Shown here: piece by piece, positions 24,581-33,939 of the stretch | Numbering within the stretch: position 1 is the stretch's first letter | Layout: each line of letters begins with the position of its first letter | From: Bolinopsis microptera | Lineage: Eukaryota; Ctenophora; Tentaculata; Lobata; Bolinopsidae | DNA length: 64,000 nucleotides | Reading direction: 5' to 3' | NCBI RefSeq assembly: GCF_026151205.1 | Contig: NC_087072.1 | Span: 9,421,669 to 9,485,668 of the forward strand | Notes under the pieces: model-generated | The model's database searches: none | What the model saw: only the letters and a program-made list of their open reading frames with translations | Told to the model about the DNA's origin: nothing | Made by a program: the position numbers and the translations under genes

Positions 24581-24584
24581 TCAA

Positions 24585-25480
24585 CTCCTCTCACGACGGG
24601 CACTTGTAGCGCGATGCGTTACTGTGCCGCGCCGCGCACTCAATGAGGCTTCTCACAGATCGGCGAGATGCGCTACTGTGCCGCGCCGAGCTGGGATGAA
24701 TTGACATCGTCAATTAAGACGGGCACTTGTTGGAAGACGTCGCCGCTTCGCCGCGCAAGCTATCATTCTTACTTCGAAAGAATATCATTGCTTTGTTAAT
24801 TCGCAGAGCAACAATCTGGAAGTTGCCCTAACCAGAGCCCTCTCGCTTGCAGTAGCGCGGCCGAAGGCGCGGCGTCACGCAGTACGCGTATATACATGGC
24901 TATGTGAAATCTGGAAGAGTTGACATCGTCAATCAAGGCGCGTGTTACTGCACATGCCATATTAATGTTTATAAACATATTTATTGGAGAATGGAGCTGT
25001 TGTGGAGGAGTGAAGCTGCGCGTAAGGTAGAATGACAGAATGAGCGCCGTCGCGCGGCGCCAGTATCGAAGCGTGTACGACGTACGTCGACGCATAACAG
25101 GCGAGCTCTTCGCGCGCGAAGAATGAAATGCAATTCGTGCATCAAGCCTACACCTAACCATGTGCTTTCGCGCCGCTGCGGGCGCGCTTGTCTCACAAAT
25201 CGTGAGGCGGGCACGCGCTACTGCAAGCGCAAGGGCTCTGGATAGAGCAACATCAAGCCAACTGCCAACAATGTGTCCATTGTTTATGTACTAAGCCGGT
25301 GCGCGATACTTCGTAGCAAGCTTGCCTTGTAGTGCGACGCACTACTGGGCTGCGCCGCGCATCTAATAGTGCTTCTCTGTTCTCGCAACCACATTGTTTG
25401 TCGTTATATCTGATATCGGCAAAATGCACCACTAGACTGGGCCTCGCCGAGCTGCAAAGGATAGACACCGTCAATTAACA
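24585..25480. repeat. GC-rich repetitive island of unknown type
   Basis: About 900 bp that are clearly richer in GC and CpG than the surroundings. It is built from degenerate repeats: GCGATGCGTTACTGTGCCGC-like words (24620, 24670, 25330), CGTCAATTAA-type words (about 24710, 24925, 25475) and ATCAAGCC..AATGTG blocks (25142, 25253). Six-frame reading shows short Cys/Arg-rich frames that resemble one another (for example LSRRALVARCVT and LSRRCGRACLTN) but all are broken. It may be a decayed coding repeat or an unclassified mobile element. Confidence 0.5.
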
Positions 25481-25537
25481 TTTGCCTCGGGATAATATTA
25501 TATTTTGAGAAAAAAAGCAGCGTGCTTACGGTTGATT

Positions 25538-25635
25538 TTACTGGGCCGCGCTCAGCCTGTCATTCCGCCAAATCTTTATTCGGAATCTTTTATTCTTAAT
25601 GTTTATGAACATAATAGCCTGGGGTCCCCAGGTAA
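25538..25635. mobile_element. 98-bp hAT-like MITE, copy 1
   Basis: A short element starting TTACTGGG and ending CCCCAGGTAA, flanked by perfect 8-bp target duplications GGTTGATT (25530-25537 and 25636-25643). Nearly identical to the copies at 26399 and 33052. An 8-bp duplication is the hallmark of hAT and P-type transposases. Confidence 0.85.
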
Positions 25636-25644
25636 GGTTGATTA

Positions 25645-25668
25645 CGGGGGGGGGGGGGGGGGGGGAGG
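25645..25668. repeat. Poly-G tract
   Basis: Nearly pure G run directly after GATTAC, the same GTAATC-poly-C junction found repeatedly at 28.0, 30.0-30.3 and 33.7-33.9 kb on the other strand. It is probably part of that repeat family. Confidence 0.8.
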
Positions 25669-25898
25669 GAGGTTTATGGGATCGTTGATACTGGGACGAC
25701 TTCGCCGCGCCGTATAATCGATGTATTTTTGCAGATGCTGATTCCGAATCACCCCCCATGACGTAGTGTAAAAACGCTTCCCTGGGGAATTATGGGCAAA
25801 AAACCAATTTGGTCACTCGACAGGCTAATAAAACATGAATTCGATTGTGGATTGTAAACCTACAATAATATTGTTGTCAGGAGGGGGGCCATTGGGCC

Positions 25899-25972
25899 TT
25901 GATTACGGAGGGGGGAGGGGGATAAAAATTGCTAAAATATTAATTACGTAATATATCGAACGACTCCTTTAT
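25899..25972. mobile_element. Terminal-repeat fragment of the TTACGTAATATGTGAACGACC family
   Basis: TTGATTACGG plus a G-rich tract, then AATTACGTAATATATCGAACGACTCC: a diverged copy of the end sequence found at 33697-33722 and, inverted, at 27947. The copy pairs with the GATTAC-poly-G at 25641, suggesting a partial or nested copy of that transposon family. Confidence 0.55.
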
Positions 25973-26226
25973 GTTAATTTGTTAATTGTTAATTCATAAT
26001 TGTTAATTTGTTAATTGTTAGGCGCACGTTATATCTCCGCCAAAAGCATCCAATTTGATATGTATGAAATATGTTTATAAATTCCTTGATTATGCACTAA
26101 GATGGCGTTCTCAGTACCAAGACCAAAATTGAACGGGGAATCGTTTAAGATCACTTTCGAGGCACCTCGACAAAAGCTTCTCACGCAATTGTGCTTTTTA
26201 TGGAGAAATACGTCAATAGCGTTTTT

Positions 26227-26315
26227 TAACGGGTGATACTCGTAAAATATTTGTTCCGATTAGACCGTCGACGAGTCCAACTCGGCGCACGTCCTGGTAG
26301 GTTGTAAACCTACAA
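26227..26315 (-). mobile_element. ~90-bp MITE family B, copy 1 (inverted)
   Basis: Reverse complement of the elements at 26527 and 26934 (ends TTGTAGG and CCCGTTA). It is flanked by GCGTTTTT on both sides (26219-26226 and 26316-26323), an 8-bp target duplication. Contains GTCGACGAGTCCAACTCGGC. Confidence 0.75.
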
Positions 26316-26398
26316 GCGTTTTTGAGTTTGTTATTCCCTTTTTATTTCAAAAGTATTTCAAGTGATTTGTATAAGTGCATATATTAACTCTGAATACA

Positions 26399-26504
26399 TT
26401 ACTGCATACTGGGCGGCGCTCAGCCTAGCCTGTCATTCCCAATTCCGCCGAATCTTTATAATCTTTGTAAACATGAAACATAATAGCCTGGGGTCCCCAG
26501 GTAA
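26399..26504. mobile_element. 106-bp hAT-like MITE, copy 2
   Basis: Same family as 25538-25635, with a small expansion near its start. Perfect 8-bp target duplications TGAATACA at 26391-26398 and 26505-26512. It sits inside the fold-back element. Confidence 0.85.
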
Positions 26505-26526
26505 TGAATACATTGCAAAATAATTT

Positions 26527-26619
26527 TTGTAGGTTTACAACCTACCAGGACGCGCGCCGAGTTGGACTCGTCGACGGTCCAATATATGGAACAGATATTT
26601 TACGAGTATCACCCGTTAA
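26527..26619 (+). mobile_element. 93-bp MITE family B, copy 2
   Basis: Starts TTGTAGGTTTACAACC and ends CACCCGTTAA. Perfect 8-bp target duplications AATAATTT at 26519-26526 and 26620-26627. Confidence 0.8.
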
Positions 26620-26933
26620 AATAATTTATCTCGATTCATGAAGTTTGAAAGAAGTTACAGCAATGCGTGCAATTTGGGGAGTGTGCTTTTGGCGGAGACA
26701 TAAACTGCGCCTAATTGTTAATGCATTAGATACAGTCTGGCAGGAGCATTTTGATTTAGAGTGTAGATTAATACACGATACAGTGCTTACTGTTTAGATC
26801 CGATTAGATATAGACTTCTGCTAGGTCATAGGTGACACGGTGTAGTGTCTTTCTAAATGAAAGCTTCAGTGAGAATAGTTTATGCCTATACAATTCATTA
26901 TAAGCTCAATTTTAACGTGGTTTTTAAGGCACC

Positions 26934-27024
26934 TTGTAGGTTTATAACCTACCAGGACGCGCGCCGAGTTAGACTCGTCGACGGTTGAAACTAATATCTT
27001 ACGACTACGAGTATTACCCGTTAA
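26934..27024 (+). mobile_element. 91-bp MITE family B, copy 3
   Basis: Starts TTGTAGGTTTATAACC and ends TACCCGTTAA. Perfect 8-bp target duplications AAGGCACC at 26926-26933 and 27025-27032. Confidence 0.85.
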
Positions 27025-27154
27025 AAGGCACCTGAAAATGGCGATTTTGGTTTTTTTACCGAATTTCGTAGAACAGTGCTGGCGCGAATTTTGCACAAAT
27101 TTCTTAAAAACCTCCGCATAACTATTTTTTATTTCTGTCATCTTCGGCATTCAA

Positions 27155-27562
27155 TTGTTTGAACTTAAAATATTCATTTGTAAATTATGTCCATCTCCTT
27201 TCTGCTATGTTGGACGTACCATTAGGACTTTGCATGAAAGAGTAACCGAACATAGAGCTAACTATTATAAATTATTGAAAGACCCTTCCTTAAAACATAG
27301 TGATGATTTTTTATCTGATGATAGTGACACTTACAGTTTAGCAGCTCACCTAATAGACTCACATAACCTTTCCAATAGACCTGATTTTGATGCTTCTTAT
27401 AATGTTTTTATCCTAAAGAATTCTAGTCCTAGTAATTTAGAAGTTAACGAACATCTACTTATACACAAACTCAGAACTTTGAAACCATATGGTATTAATT
27501 CATGTGATCCTTTTGGTATGCCACTTTTATTTGAAAATAAAACTTTTGATAATGGTCCTTAA
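27155..27562 (+). mobile_element. Penelope-like element, C-terminal GIY-YIG endonuclease fragment
   Basis: A 135-codon frame with CYVGRTIRTLHERVTEHRAN, matching the YVG.T.R....R..EH pattern of the GIY-YIG nuclease that ends Penelope-like retroelements, preceded by a CxxCP-like ICKLCPSPF. No reverse transcriptase of this type precedes it, so the copy is 5'-truncated. The 3' flank to about 27,800, with GGTACTGAAGATGTCCGAAA, may be its untranslated tail. Alternative: another GIY-YIG protein, but the EH motif and context favour Penelope. Confidence 0.75.
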
Positions 27563-28020
27563 ATTATTTCACCCTTAATGCAGGGACTAGTATATTTTTT
27601 CCGACTAGTTGGGGCCTCACAACCCCCCATACCCGAGTGCTTCCCATTCCATTTTTGAGAGTTTGGCTTCTTTTTACAGCTAACATCCTTTAGTTCAAAT
27701 TAAAATTTTCTGATATAATTGGAGTATTAACCCTTATCTTTATTAGGTACTGAAGATGTCCGAAAATGTTTTACCAATGATGTTATAAAGATTTTGTTGG
27801 AATTTTTAAACTCATTCGTTGTCTGACTGTGGGAACTAGTGATTCTTGAACTTAAAATATGTCTGCTGAACTACTTACGGTGAGTCTTAATGCCTGAAAA
27901 TCATATAAGGGGGTATAATAGTATAGAATGTATAATATTACTATTTGGGGTCGTTCACATTGACATATTACGTAATCAAAATTTTGGCAATTTTTACCCC
28001 CCCCCCCCCCCCTTTAAAAA

Positions 28021-29929
28021 GCCAGGAGTCAGGCCTGTTGGCATAGGTGAAGTCTTAAGAAGGATAATAGGGAAAACAGTAATGACCCTCCTACAGAAAG
28101 ATCTGGTTGGAGCCACTGCTCCTATTCAAGTTTGTGCCGGTCTTCAGGGAGGAGTGGAAGCAGCAGTCCACGCTGCAAGGGACTGCTTTGAAGACCCTTA
28201 AACTGAAGCTATCATCTTAGTGGATGCAGAGAATGCCTTCAACTTGCTGAACCGAGAGGCAGCTCTCAACAACATGTACATTGTATGTCCAGAAGTTGCT
28301 ACTTACATTATGAACACCTACAGAATGCCTTCTAGACTGTTCATTGCAGGAGGAGATGAGCATCTTTTTAGTGAAGAAGGGACCACACAAGGTGACCCAC
28401 CGGCCATGGGATTTTATGCCTGTGGTAGTACCACAGGCATCAATCAATGGTATTGTACCACTGGTACAATACCATTGATTGATGCAGGAAACGTTGAGAG
28501 AAAGGTGACTCAGATCTGGTATGCTAATGACTCTGCTGCTGGGGGGAAACTGGAAGAAATGAGGAAGTGGTGGGATAACCTCTGCATTAAAGGACCACTC
28601 TTTGGATACAACCCTAAATCTTCTAAAACTTGGGTGATAGTCAAGCCTGAGCACGAAGAGAAGGCAAGAAACTTATTCCCAGATGTCAATGTGACAAGCA
28701 TTGGTCGACGATATCTAGGCAGCTTCATCGGAACGGATCAAGGAAAAGAGGCTTTCATCGAAGAAAAAGTTAAAGAATGGTGTCGTGATCTTAAACAGTT
28801 AAATGATATAGCATCAAGAGAACCTCAAATAGCATACATTGCATACGTGTATGGGCTTAGTAAGAGATGGAACTATGTATGCAGAACTACCCCAGGAGTT
28901 GCAGATAGGCTTACTCCTCTGGAACAAGTAACACGCGATGAGTTTATCCCAGCTATCATCAACAGGCTGTTTAGCTGCACTGATAAACTAAGGAACATAA
29001 TGGCTCTACCACCAAGATATGGAGGATTAGGTATTCCAGTGATGATGGACATGGCAGATCGAGAATATAAATTCTCCTGTAAAGCTACTAAACATCTAAA
29101 AGAAGCCATTCTCAAGCAGGTAGACAACTACACAGAGGACTGGAAACACAGCAAAGAAGTGAAGACTGAAATAACGATAAAACGAAATCTCTTCTATCAA
29201 CAAAAACAAGGAGAAATACGCCAGGAGCTTGAGTCAACACCTCTGGCAAAGTTGATGTTCCAGCTAGCTGCTGAGAAAGGGGCAAGTGCTTGGTTAACAG
29301 CACTACCTTTAAAAGATTATGGATATATGATGAATAAACAACAGTTCTCAGACGCAATAGCGCTCAGATATAACCTGAACCTAAAGGATTGCCCTAAAAC
29401 ATGTACGTGTGGCCAGAAATACTCAGCAAACCATGCGCTCATCTGCAAACTTGGAGGATATGTGTCACTGCGGCACAACTCGTTGAGAGACACATTTGCA
29501 GAACTTACGAGAACTGTGAAATGCAAGGATGTGCAGACTGAGCCAGTTCTTCTTCCAGTTGATGGTCTAGAGTTGCCAAGGGGAACAGTCCTAGGAGACC
29601 AAGCTAGGCTGGACATTTCTGCAAGATCGATTTGGAATGCTTCAGAGAGGGCATATTTTGATGTAAGGGTATTCCATATCCCAGCCCCCTCCAATGCAAG
29701 CAAATCGATCCCTGCAATGTACAAGTTTCATGAAAATGAGAAAAAACGATGTAACAACGCAAGGGTTCTTGAAGTGGAGAAAGGAAGCTTCACACCGTTA
29801 GTTTTCTCGACGTCTGCTGGAATGGGTGGTGAAGCTGAAAGACTAGTGATTAGTGAAGAATATAGACAGTTTAGATTTGAACTTGGAGCTGCAAGGCCAA
29901 GGGTGATTTTGAAAACTTTGAGTTGTTGA
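28021..29929 (+). mobile_element. LINE with C-terminal restriction-like nuclease; reverse transcriptase inactivated
   Basis: From about 28021, RPVGIGEVLRRIIGK opens the reverse-transcriptase domain. An in-frame stop (28199-28201) breaks it, then it continues for 569 residues. Seen: DAENAFNLLNREAAL (RT motif A), EGTTQGDPPAMGFYA (motif B), and IWYANDSAAGG where family members would carry YADD, so a catalytic Asp is Asn. The C-terminal half has a zinc-finger-like CTCGQKYSANHALIC, then GGYVSLRHNSLRD and ARLDI...YFDVRV, the pattern of PD-(D/E)XK restriction-like nucleases used by REL-type LINEs, and VEKGSFTPLVFSTSAGMG. A 39-bp in-frame inverted insertion lies in the palm. The stop and the YAND change make it a dead copy. 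No intact N-terminal DNA-binding region is seen. Confidence 0.85.
28417..28486. repeat. Two adjacent perfect hairpins inside the reverse transcriptase
   Basis: TGCCTGTGGTAGTACCACAGGCA (28417-28439) is a palindrome. It is followed at once by a second one (28438-28486) with arms ending GGTATTGTACC / GGTACAATACC. Together they are explained by one 39-bp inverted copy of neighbouring sequence. Confidence 0.9.
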
Positions 29930-29997
29930 AGGGTTTAGTTTTTTCCTTTTACATAGGGTCATTGTGACATTATGTGTATACTGTTTGAAAAATGTTT

Positions 29998-30155
29998 ACC
30001 CCCCCCCCCCCCTCCGTAATCAACCGTAATCAAGACCGAACCCCCCCCCCCCCCATATTACGTAATCAAGGTTTGACCCCCCCCCCCCCCCCGTTATAGT
30101 CAAGACCCAACCCCTCTCCTATATTACGTAATCAAGATTAGACACCCCCCCCCCC
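29998..30155. repeat. Tandem poly-C / GTAATCAAG minisatellite
   Basis: Four poly-C tracts of 12-18 bases separated by spacers of the form TATTACGTAATCAAGRYY. The spacer equals the inner part of the terminal repeat at 27962-27978. It is the likely product of repeated copying of a transposon end. Confidence 0.85.
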
Positions 30156-30708
30156 CCCCCAACGGATTAATGAATGAAATTATCGCAAAGCACTTACTAA
30201 ACGAAAATGTTGATTTCATAATTAACGAAAATTGTCCAATTGGTATTTCGAAAATCGGTAAAAAATTAAAATTTTGATTACGTAATCAACGACCAAAACC
30301 CCCTCCCCCTCCGTTAGGGGGGGTACCAATGGCATAGAATGGAGACAAATGGCATAAAATTCATCAAATGGCATAGAAATTTCATGGCATAAATGGAAAT
30401 TTTGTTTGGCCAATTCTCCATTTATGCCAATTTATGCCATGAATTTAGGTCTTCATATTTGACCTTTAGGATGACTTTAAATTCGCAAATATTATTAGTA
30501 CTTGAATAAGAGACATGTTTCATGCTTTATAACGCTTGGAATGATCGTTAAAGTCAAAGATTCATATGATTATGACAAATAAAGAAAATAGAAATGTATT
30601 ATTATATCAAATATATACCAAACATTTCACTATTCAAGAAAAGCAAATTGTGAGATGTTCAAAATGTACAGAATACAAACATTGACAACTCAACGATTTT
30701 GAATGTCA

Positions 30709-31677
30709 TCAAGGAACAATGCATCTGATGTATTTGTCTTCGACGAGTAGCCAAACATTAGGAGATCCATTGATTAGGCTATGTTCCTGGCAGTAGTACT
30801 TCATGGGGCATGACTTATAAGAAATAAATCTAACCACTCCTGTTGCAAAGTCATGCTGAGATTTGAAGACTTTAAGAGTTTCTGTACTGCCAGCTTTTAA
30901 AACTGTTGAACATCCGCATTCAGGTTGATTGTATATGCGAACATCAGAAGACACTCCAAACGCGTCCCCCTTGAATCTTGAAAGACGAGATTTTGTTGAT
31001 AAAGTGCTTCTTCCTCCATTGAGCGTGAGTGTCTCAAAAGACCGGAAGGATAGTGTTCCATATTTATCTGTTGATATCGTTTCTCCATCATCACAATCAT
31101 CAACTCCAGGTTCTACCTCATAAGCTAAGTCGTCCTCATCCCCGAGGCATCCAGCTTCATCATCTACAGCTTCCCAAGAAAGTACTTGGCCATGGACGAT
31201 TGGCTTCCCACTCCGTTCTTCAGGATCTGCGACTGCGGCGAACACAGGGAAATTGTTTCTTTTCCCTTCTCGAATGCAGTCCCTCGATGCCCTGTCCAGC
31301 GTTTTTGCCAACTTACCTAGGCTTATCATACCACCAGTCCATTTCACTCGTTCTGCTTTCTGGCCTGTAGATTTAACCTTTTTGAGGTGAACTGTAGGAT
31401 GCAAAACTGTACTTCCACGTGCATGTGCAATTGCAGATGTGTCTTCATGTAATGATAAAGCACTGTACACATTCTTTCTCTCCATTCCATGGGCCATAGT
31501 TATCGCATCCATATTTCTTGAGCGACCAGATGAAAAAGAAACCCGAATAAATGCAAACAGCTGCTCATTCTGATCACTTCCAAGGTAATAAGTGACGATT
31601 TCAGCATTAGGGAATTGCTTCTTCAGCAGAGTTAAATACAAAACAAGACCGTCACAACTCACAAGTACATACAACAT
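30709..31677 (-). CDS. Putative transposase fragment of the 3.3-kb element
   Basis: A 322-codon frame that is the only sizeable one in the element. It contains NAEIVTYYLGSDQNEQLFAF, then IRVSFSSGRSRN; the LGxDxxExxF(A/G)xxR layout recalls the C-terminal part of P-element/THAP9-like transposases, but I cannot confirm a family. The middle is acidic (DDEAGCLGDEDDLAYEVEPG) and the end Cys-rich (ECGC, SCPMKYYC). No DDE triad could be placed, and the N-terminus may be missing. Its position inside inverted repeats with target duplications is the main reason to call it a transposase. Confidence 0.45.
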   Translation of the reverse strand: MLYVLVSCDGLVLYLTLLKKQFPNAEIVTYYLGSDQNEQLFAFIRVSFSSGRSRNMDAITMAHGMERKNVYSALSLHEDTSAIAHARGSTVLHPTVHLKKVKSTGQKAERVKWTGGMISLGKLAKTLDRASRDCIREGKRNNFPVFAAVADPEERSGKPIVHGQVLSWEAVDDEAGCLGDEDDLAYEVEPGVDDCDDGETISTDKYGTLSFRSFETLTLNGGRSTLSTKSRLSRFKGDAFGVSSDVRIYNQPECGCSTVLKAGSTETLKVFKSQHDFATGVVRFISYKSCPMKYYCQEHSLINGSPNVWLLVEDKYIRCIVP

Positions 31678-32149
31678 ATAAGATCAAGGTACGTCTGATT
31701 CGTTATGCTGACAGCTGAGTAAGTATTCTCTTTCCAAGTAACGAAAAATGTTTTTTCTCAAACAGTTCCATTTTTATTATACTTTATAGTTTAGAGTCTA
31801 ATTTGGCATGATATCAGATCATGTGCTATTACATGGCCCCATGGAGAGCATTGCCAGAGCAATTGGCCAGAGAGCTCCATAGAAGTAAGGGGCCTACTCT
31901 AGCCAACAGCTCTAATACATTTCCTTCCTCAACTTCATTTTCTTCATCTAACTGCTGCTGCTGCTCAGCAACTACTTGATAGCTGGCACAGTGACAATTG
32001 TCTGCGTAGTGTATCTGTTAGCCTCAATTTTGCCTCAAGGAGGGAAGGTAGCCTCAATCCAACCTCACATAAGTTTCGATAAAGTCTCAATAACCTTCGG
32101 GCTACAATTACAAGTTTTATAGTGGGTCTATAACATGTTTCCGTACGAT

Positions 32150-33030
32150 AAAGTTACAACTTAAAATGCGGTCGAATCATTTATTAGCCTCATTTTGGCC
32201 TCCTACAAGAAGACTCTGCGATTTCTGAAATGTTGAGCTTGAAGAGGATGAATAAATTTTTATTGTTGACACATTAGATAGTCACAATACCGAACATGCT
32301 CGAAAATATACACAAAAGTATACTTGTTAGCCTCATTTCACCCTCTCACAAGGTGGTTAGCCTCATTTTCACCTCGAAAATTTGAAGCTATAATCCGACG
32401 GAATTTCATGTGCAACATAGATATCAAGTAACTTGTGAGTTGTTAACCTGTTTCCGTACATTAAAGTTAAAATGCGGTCGAATTTTTTATTAGCCTCATT
32501 TTGGCCTCCTACAAGTAGACTCGGCGATTTCTGAAATGTGAAGTTTGAAGAGGATGAATCAATCTTTATTGTTGACGTATTAGATAGTCACAATACCGAA
32601 CCAACTCGAAAATATACACAAAAGTATACTTGTTAGCCTCATTTCACCCTCTCAAAAGGTGGTTAGCCTCATTTTCACCTCGAATATTTGAAGCTTAAAT
32701 ACCGATTATAAATATAATCCCAAGGAATTTCATGTGCAACATGGATATCAAGTAACGTGTGAGCTGTTAACCTGTTTCCGTACATTAAAGTTAAAATGCG
32801 GTCGAATTATTTATTAGCCTCATTTTGGCCTCCTACAAGTAGACTCGGCGATTTCTGAAATGTTGAGTTTGAAGAGGATGAATCAATCTTTATTGTTGAC
32901 ATATTAGATAGTCACAATACCGAACCAACTCGAAAATATACACAAAAGTATACTTGTTAGCCTCATTTCACCCTCTCAAAAGGTGGTTAGCCTCATTTTC
33001 ACCTCGAATATTTAAAGCTTAGATCTCGAT
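32150..33030. repeat. Three ~310-bp tandem units (GTTAGCCTCATTTT family)
   Basis: Units beginning at the motif ATGCGGTCGAAT recur at about 32166, 32473 and 32796 (periods about 306 and 323 bp). Each holds two or three copies of TTAGCCTCATTT(T/C) plus TATTGTTGAC and a CGAAAATATACACAAAAGTA block. They lie between the transposase-like frame and the right end of the 3.3-kb element, a typical place for subterminal transposase-binding repeats. Confidence 0.85.
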
Positions 33031-33051
33031 CAAGTATAATCACTATGGATT

Positions 33052-33149
33052 TTACTGGGCCGCGCTCAGCCTGTCATTCCGCCGAATCTCTATGTTTATG
33101 AACATAATCTCTATGTTTATGAACATAATAGCCTGAGGTCCCCAGGTAA
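33052..33149. mobile_element. 98-bp hAT-like MITE, copy 3
   Basis: Same family as 25538 and 26399, with the internal ATGTTTATGAACATAA block duplicated. Perfect 8-bp target duplications TATGGATT at 33044-33051 and 33150-33157. It is inserted within the 3.3-kb element. Confidence 0.85.
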
Positions 33150-33835
33150 TATGGATTATACTTGCAACTTGAATATCATGGACGTAACATGAGAAAGTTC
33201 TTTTTTGAAAGTGGTGAGGCTAATTTGTTAGCCTCAATTGTCCCTCGCAGTTAAATCACTCCTACTGAGTCTAGTGAGTGAGCTAGGAGGTCGCCGAACA
33301 TCTCATTTTAAAGCCGTATCGATTTTCTATACGCATACCAAAAATCAAATGCGTAACTAAAACAGAAATGAAATTACAGAAGTTTTAAATTTTTTGTCAA
33401 AAAACGAACTTTTAGGGGTGTTTCTAATGACCAGGGTCAGTACAACAAATAGAGATAAAGGTGACAGTACTAGTGGGGTGCAGACTATTCGTTATTAAAT
33501 TCTCAGTTCAAAGTTTTAAAATTTAATATTTTGAATGGCATAGAATGGAGACAAATGGCATAAAATTCATCAAATGGCATAGAAATTTCATGGCATAAAT
33601 GGAAATTTTGTTTGGCCAATTCTCCATTATGCCATTTATGCCATTGGTACCCCCCTCCGTTATCAACCGTAAGCATTTGAAAACCCCCCCCTCGGCTGAT
33701 TACGTAATATGTGAACGACCCCTTATAGCCGGATATTCGATCAATTTCTAAATTTTATCACTATCAGAGTGAAATTGAGTGGAATTTGAATTAAAATATT
33801 GTAAAATTGTTATTATTCTAGAGGATAAAAATAAA

Positions 33836-33936
33836 ATGATGATATTACGTAATCAACGACCAAAACCCCCCTCCCCCGTAAGCATTTGGAAACCTCCCTC
33901 CCCCTCGGCTGATTACGCAATATGTGAACGACCCCT
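33836..33936. mobile_element. Solo terminal-repeat copy (TTACGTAATC ... GAACGACCCC)
   Basis: GATATTACGTAATCAACGAC, a C-rich tract, then CGGCTGATTACGCAATATGTGAACGACCCC. It is a diverged ~100-bp copy of the outer ends of the composite element just to its left, either a MITE or a duplicated terminus. Confidence 0.6.
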
Positions 33937-33939
33937 TAT

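Larger units (their letters stand above)
26011..26721. mobile_element. Fold-back element (~710 bp) carrying three inserted MITEs
   Basis: Outer inverted repeats: TTAATTGTTAGGCGCA, then TATCTCCGCCAAAAGCA (26010-26050), are mirrored by TGCTTTTGGCGGAGACATAA, then GCGCCTAATTGTTAA (26685-26720). The interior holds three smaller insertions, each with its own 8-bp target duplication (26227, 26399 and 26527). No transposase is seen, so the element is non-autonomous. Confidence 0.65.
30317..33654. mobile_element. 3.3-kb DNA transposon with 8-bp target duplication
   Basis: Ends GGGGTACCAATGGCAT (left, from 30317) and its inverse ATGCCATTGGTACCCC (right, to 33654). CTCCGTTA is duplicated at 30309-30316 and 33655-33662. 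A ~95-bp block (GGCATAGAATGGAGACAAAT and onward) occurs in the same orientation near both ends (30330 and 33535). The interior carries one long minus-strand open frame (30709-31677) and a three-copy tandem repeat (32150-33030). An 8-bp duplication points to hAT or P-type superfamilies. Confidence 0.78.
27947..33722. mobile_element. Outer terminal repeats of a composite/nested DNA element
   Basis: GGGGTCGTTCACAT followed by CATATTACGTAATC at 27947-27978 is mirrored by GATTACGTAATATGTGAACGACCCC at 33698-33722. Further copies of the end lie at 33836-33936. Poly-C tracts with TATTACGTAATCAAG spacers (30000-30160) are internal copies. Between the ends lie a LINE reverse transcriptase and a second DNA transposon. 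The outer element may be one transposon or several MITEs; that cannot be settled by eye. Confidence 0.5.

Noticed and set aside
26226-26619. A single inverted-repeat transposon with ~90-bp arms
   Set aside because: Each arm has its own 8-bp target duplication, so they are separate insertions in opposite orientation.
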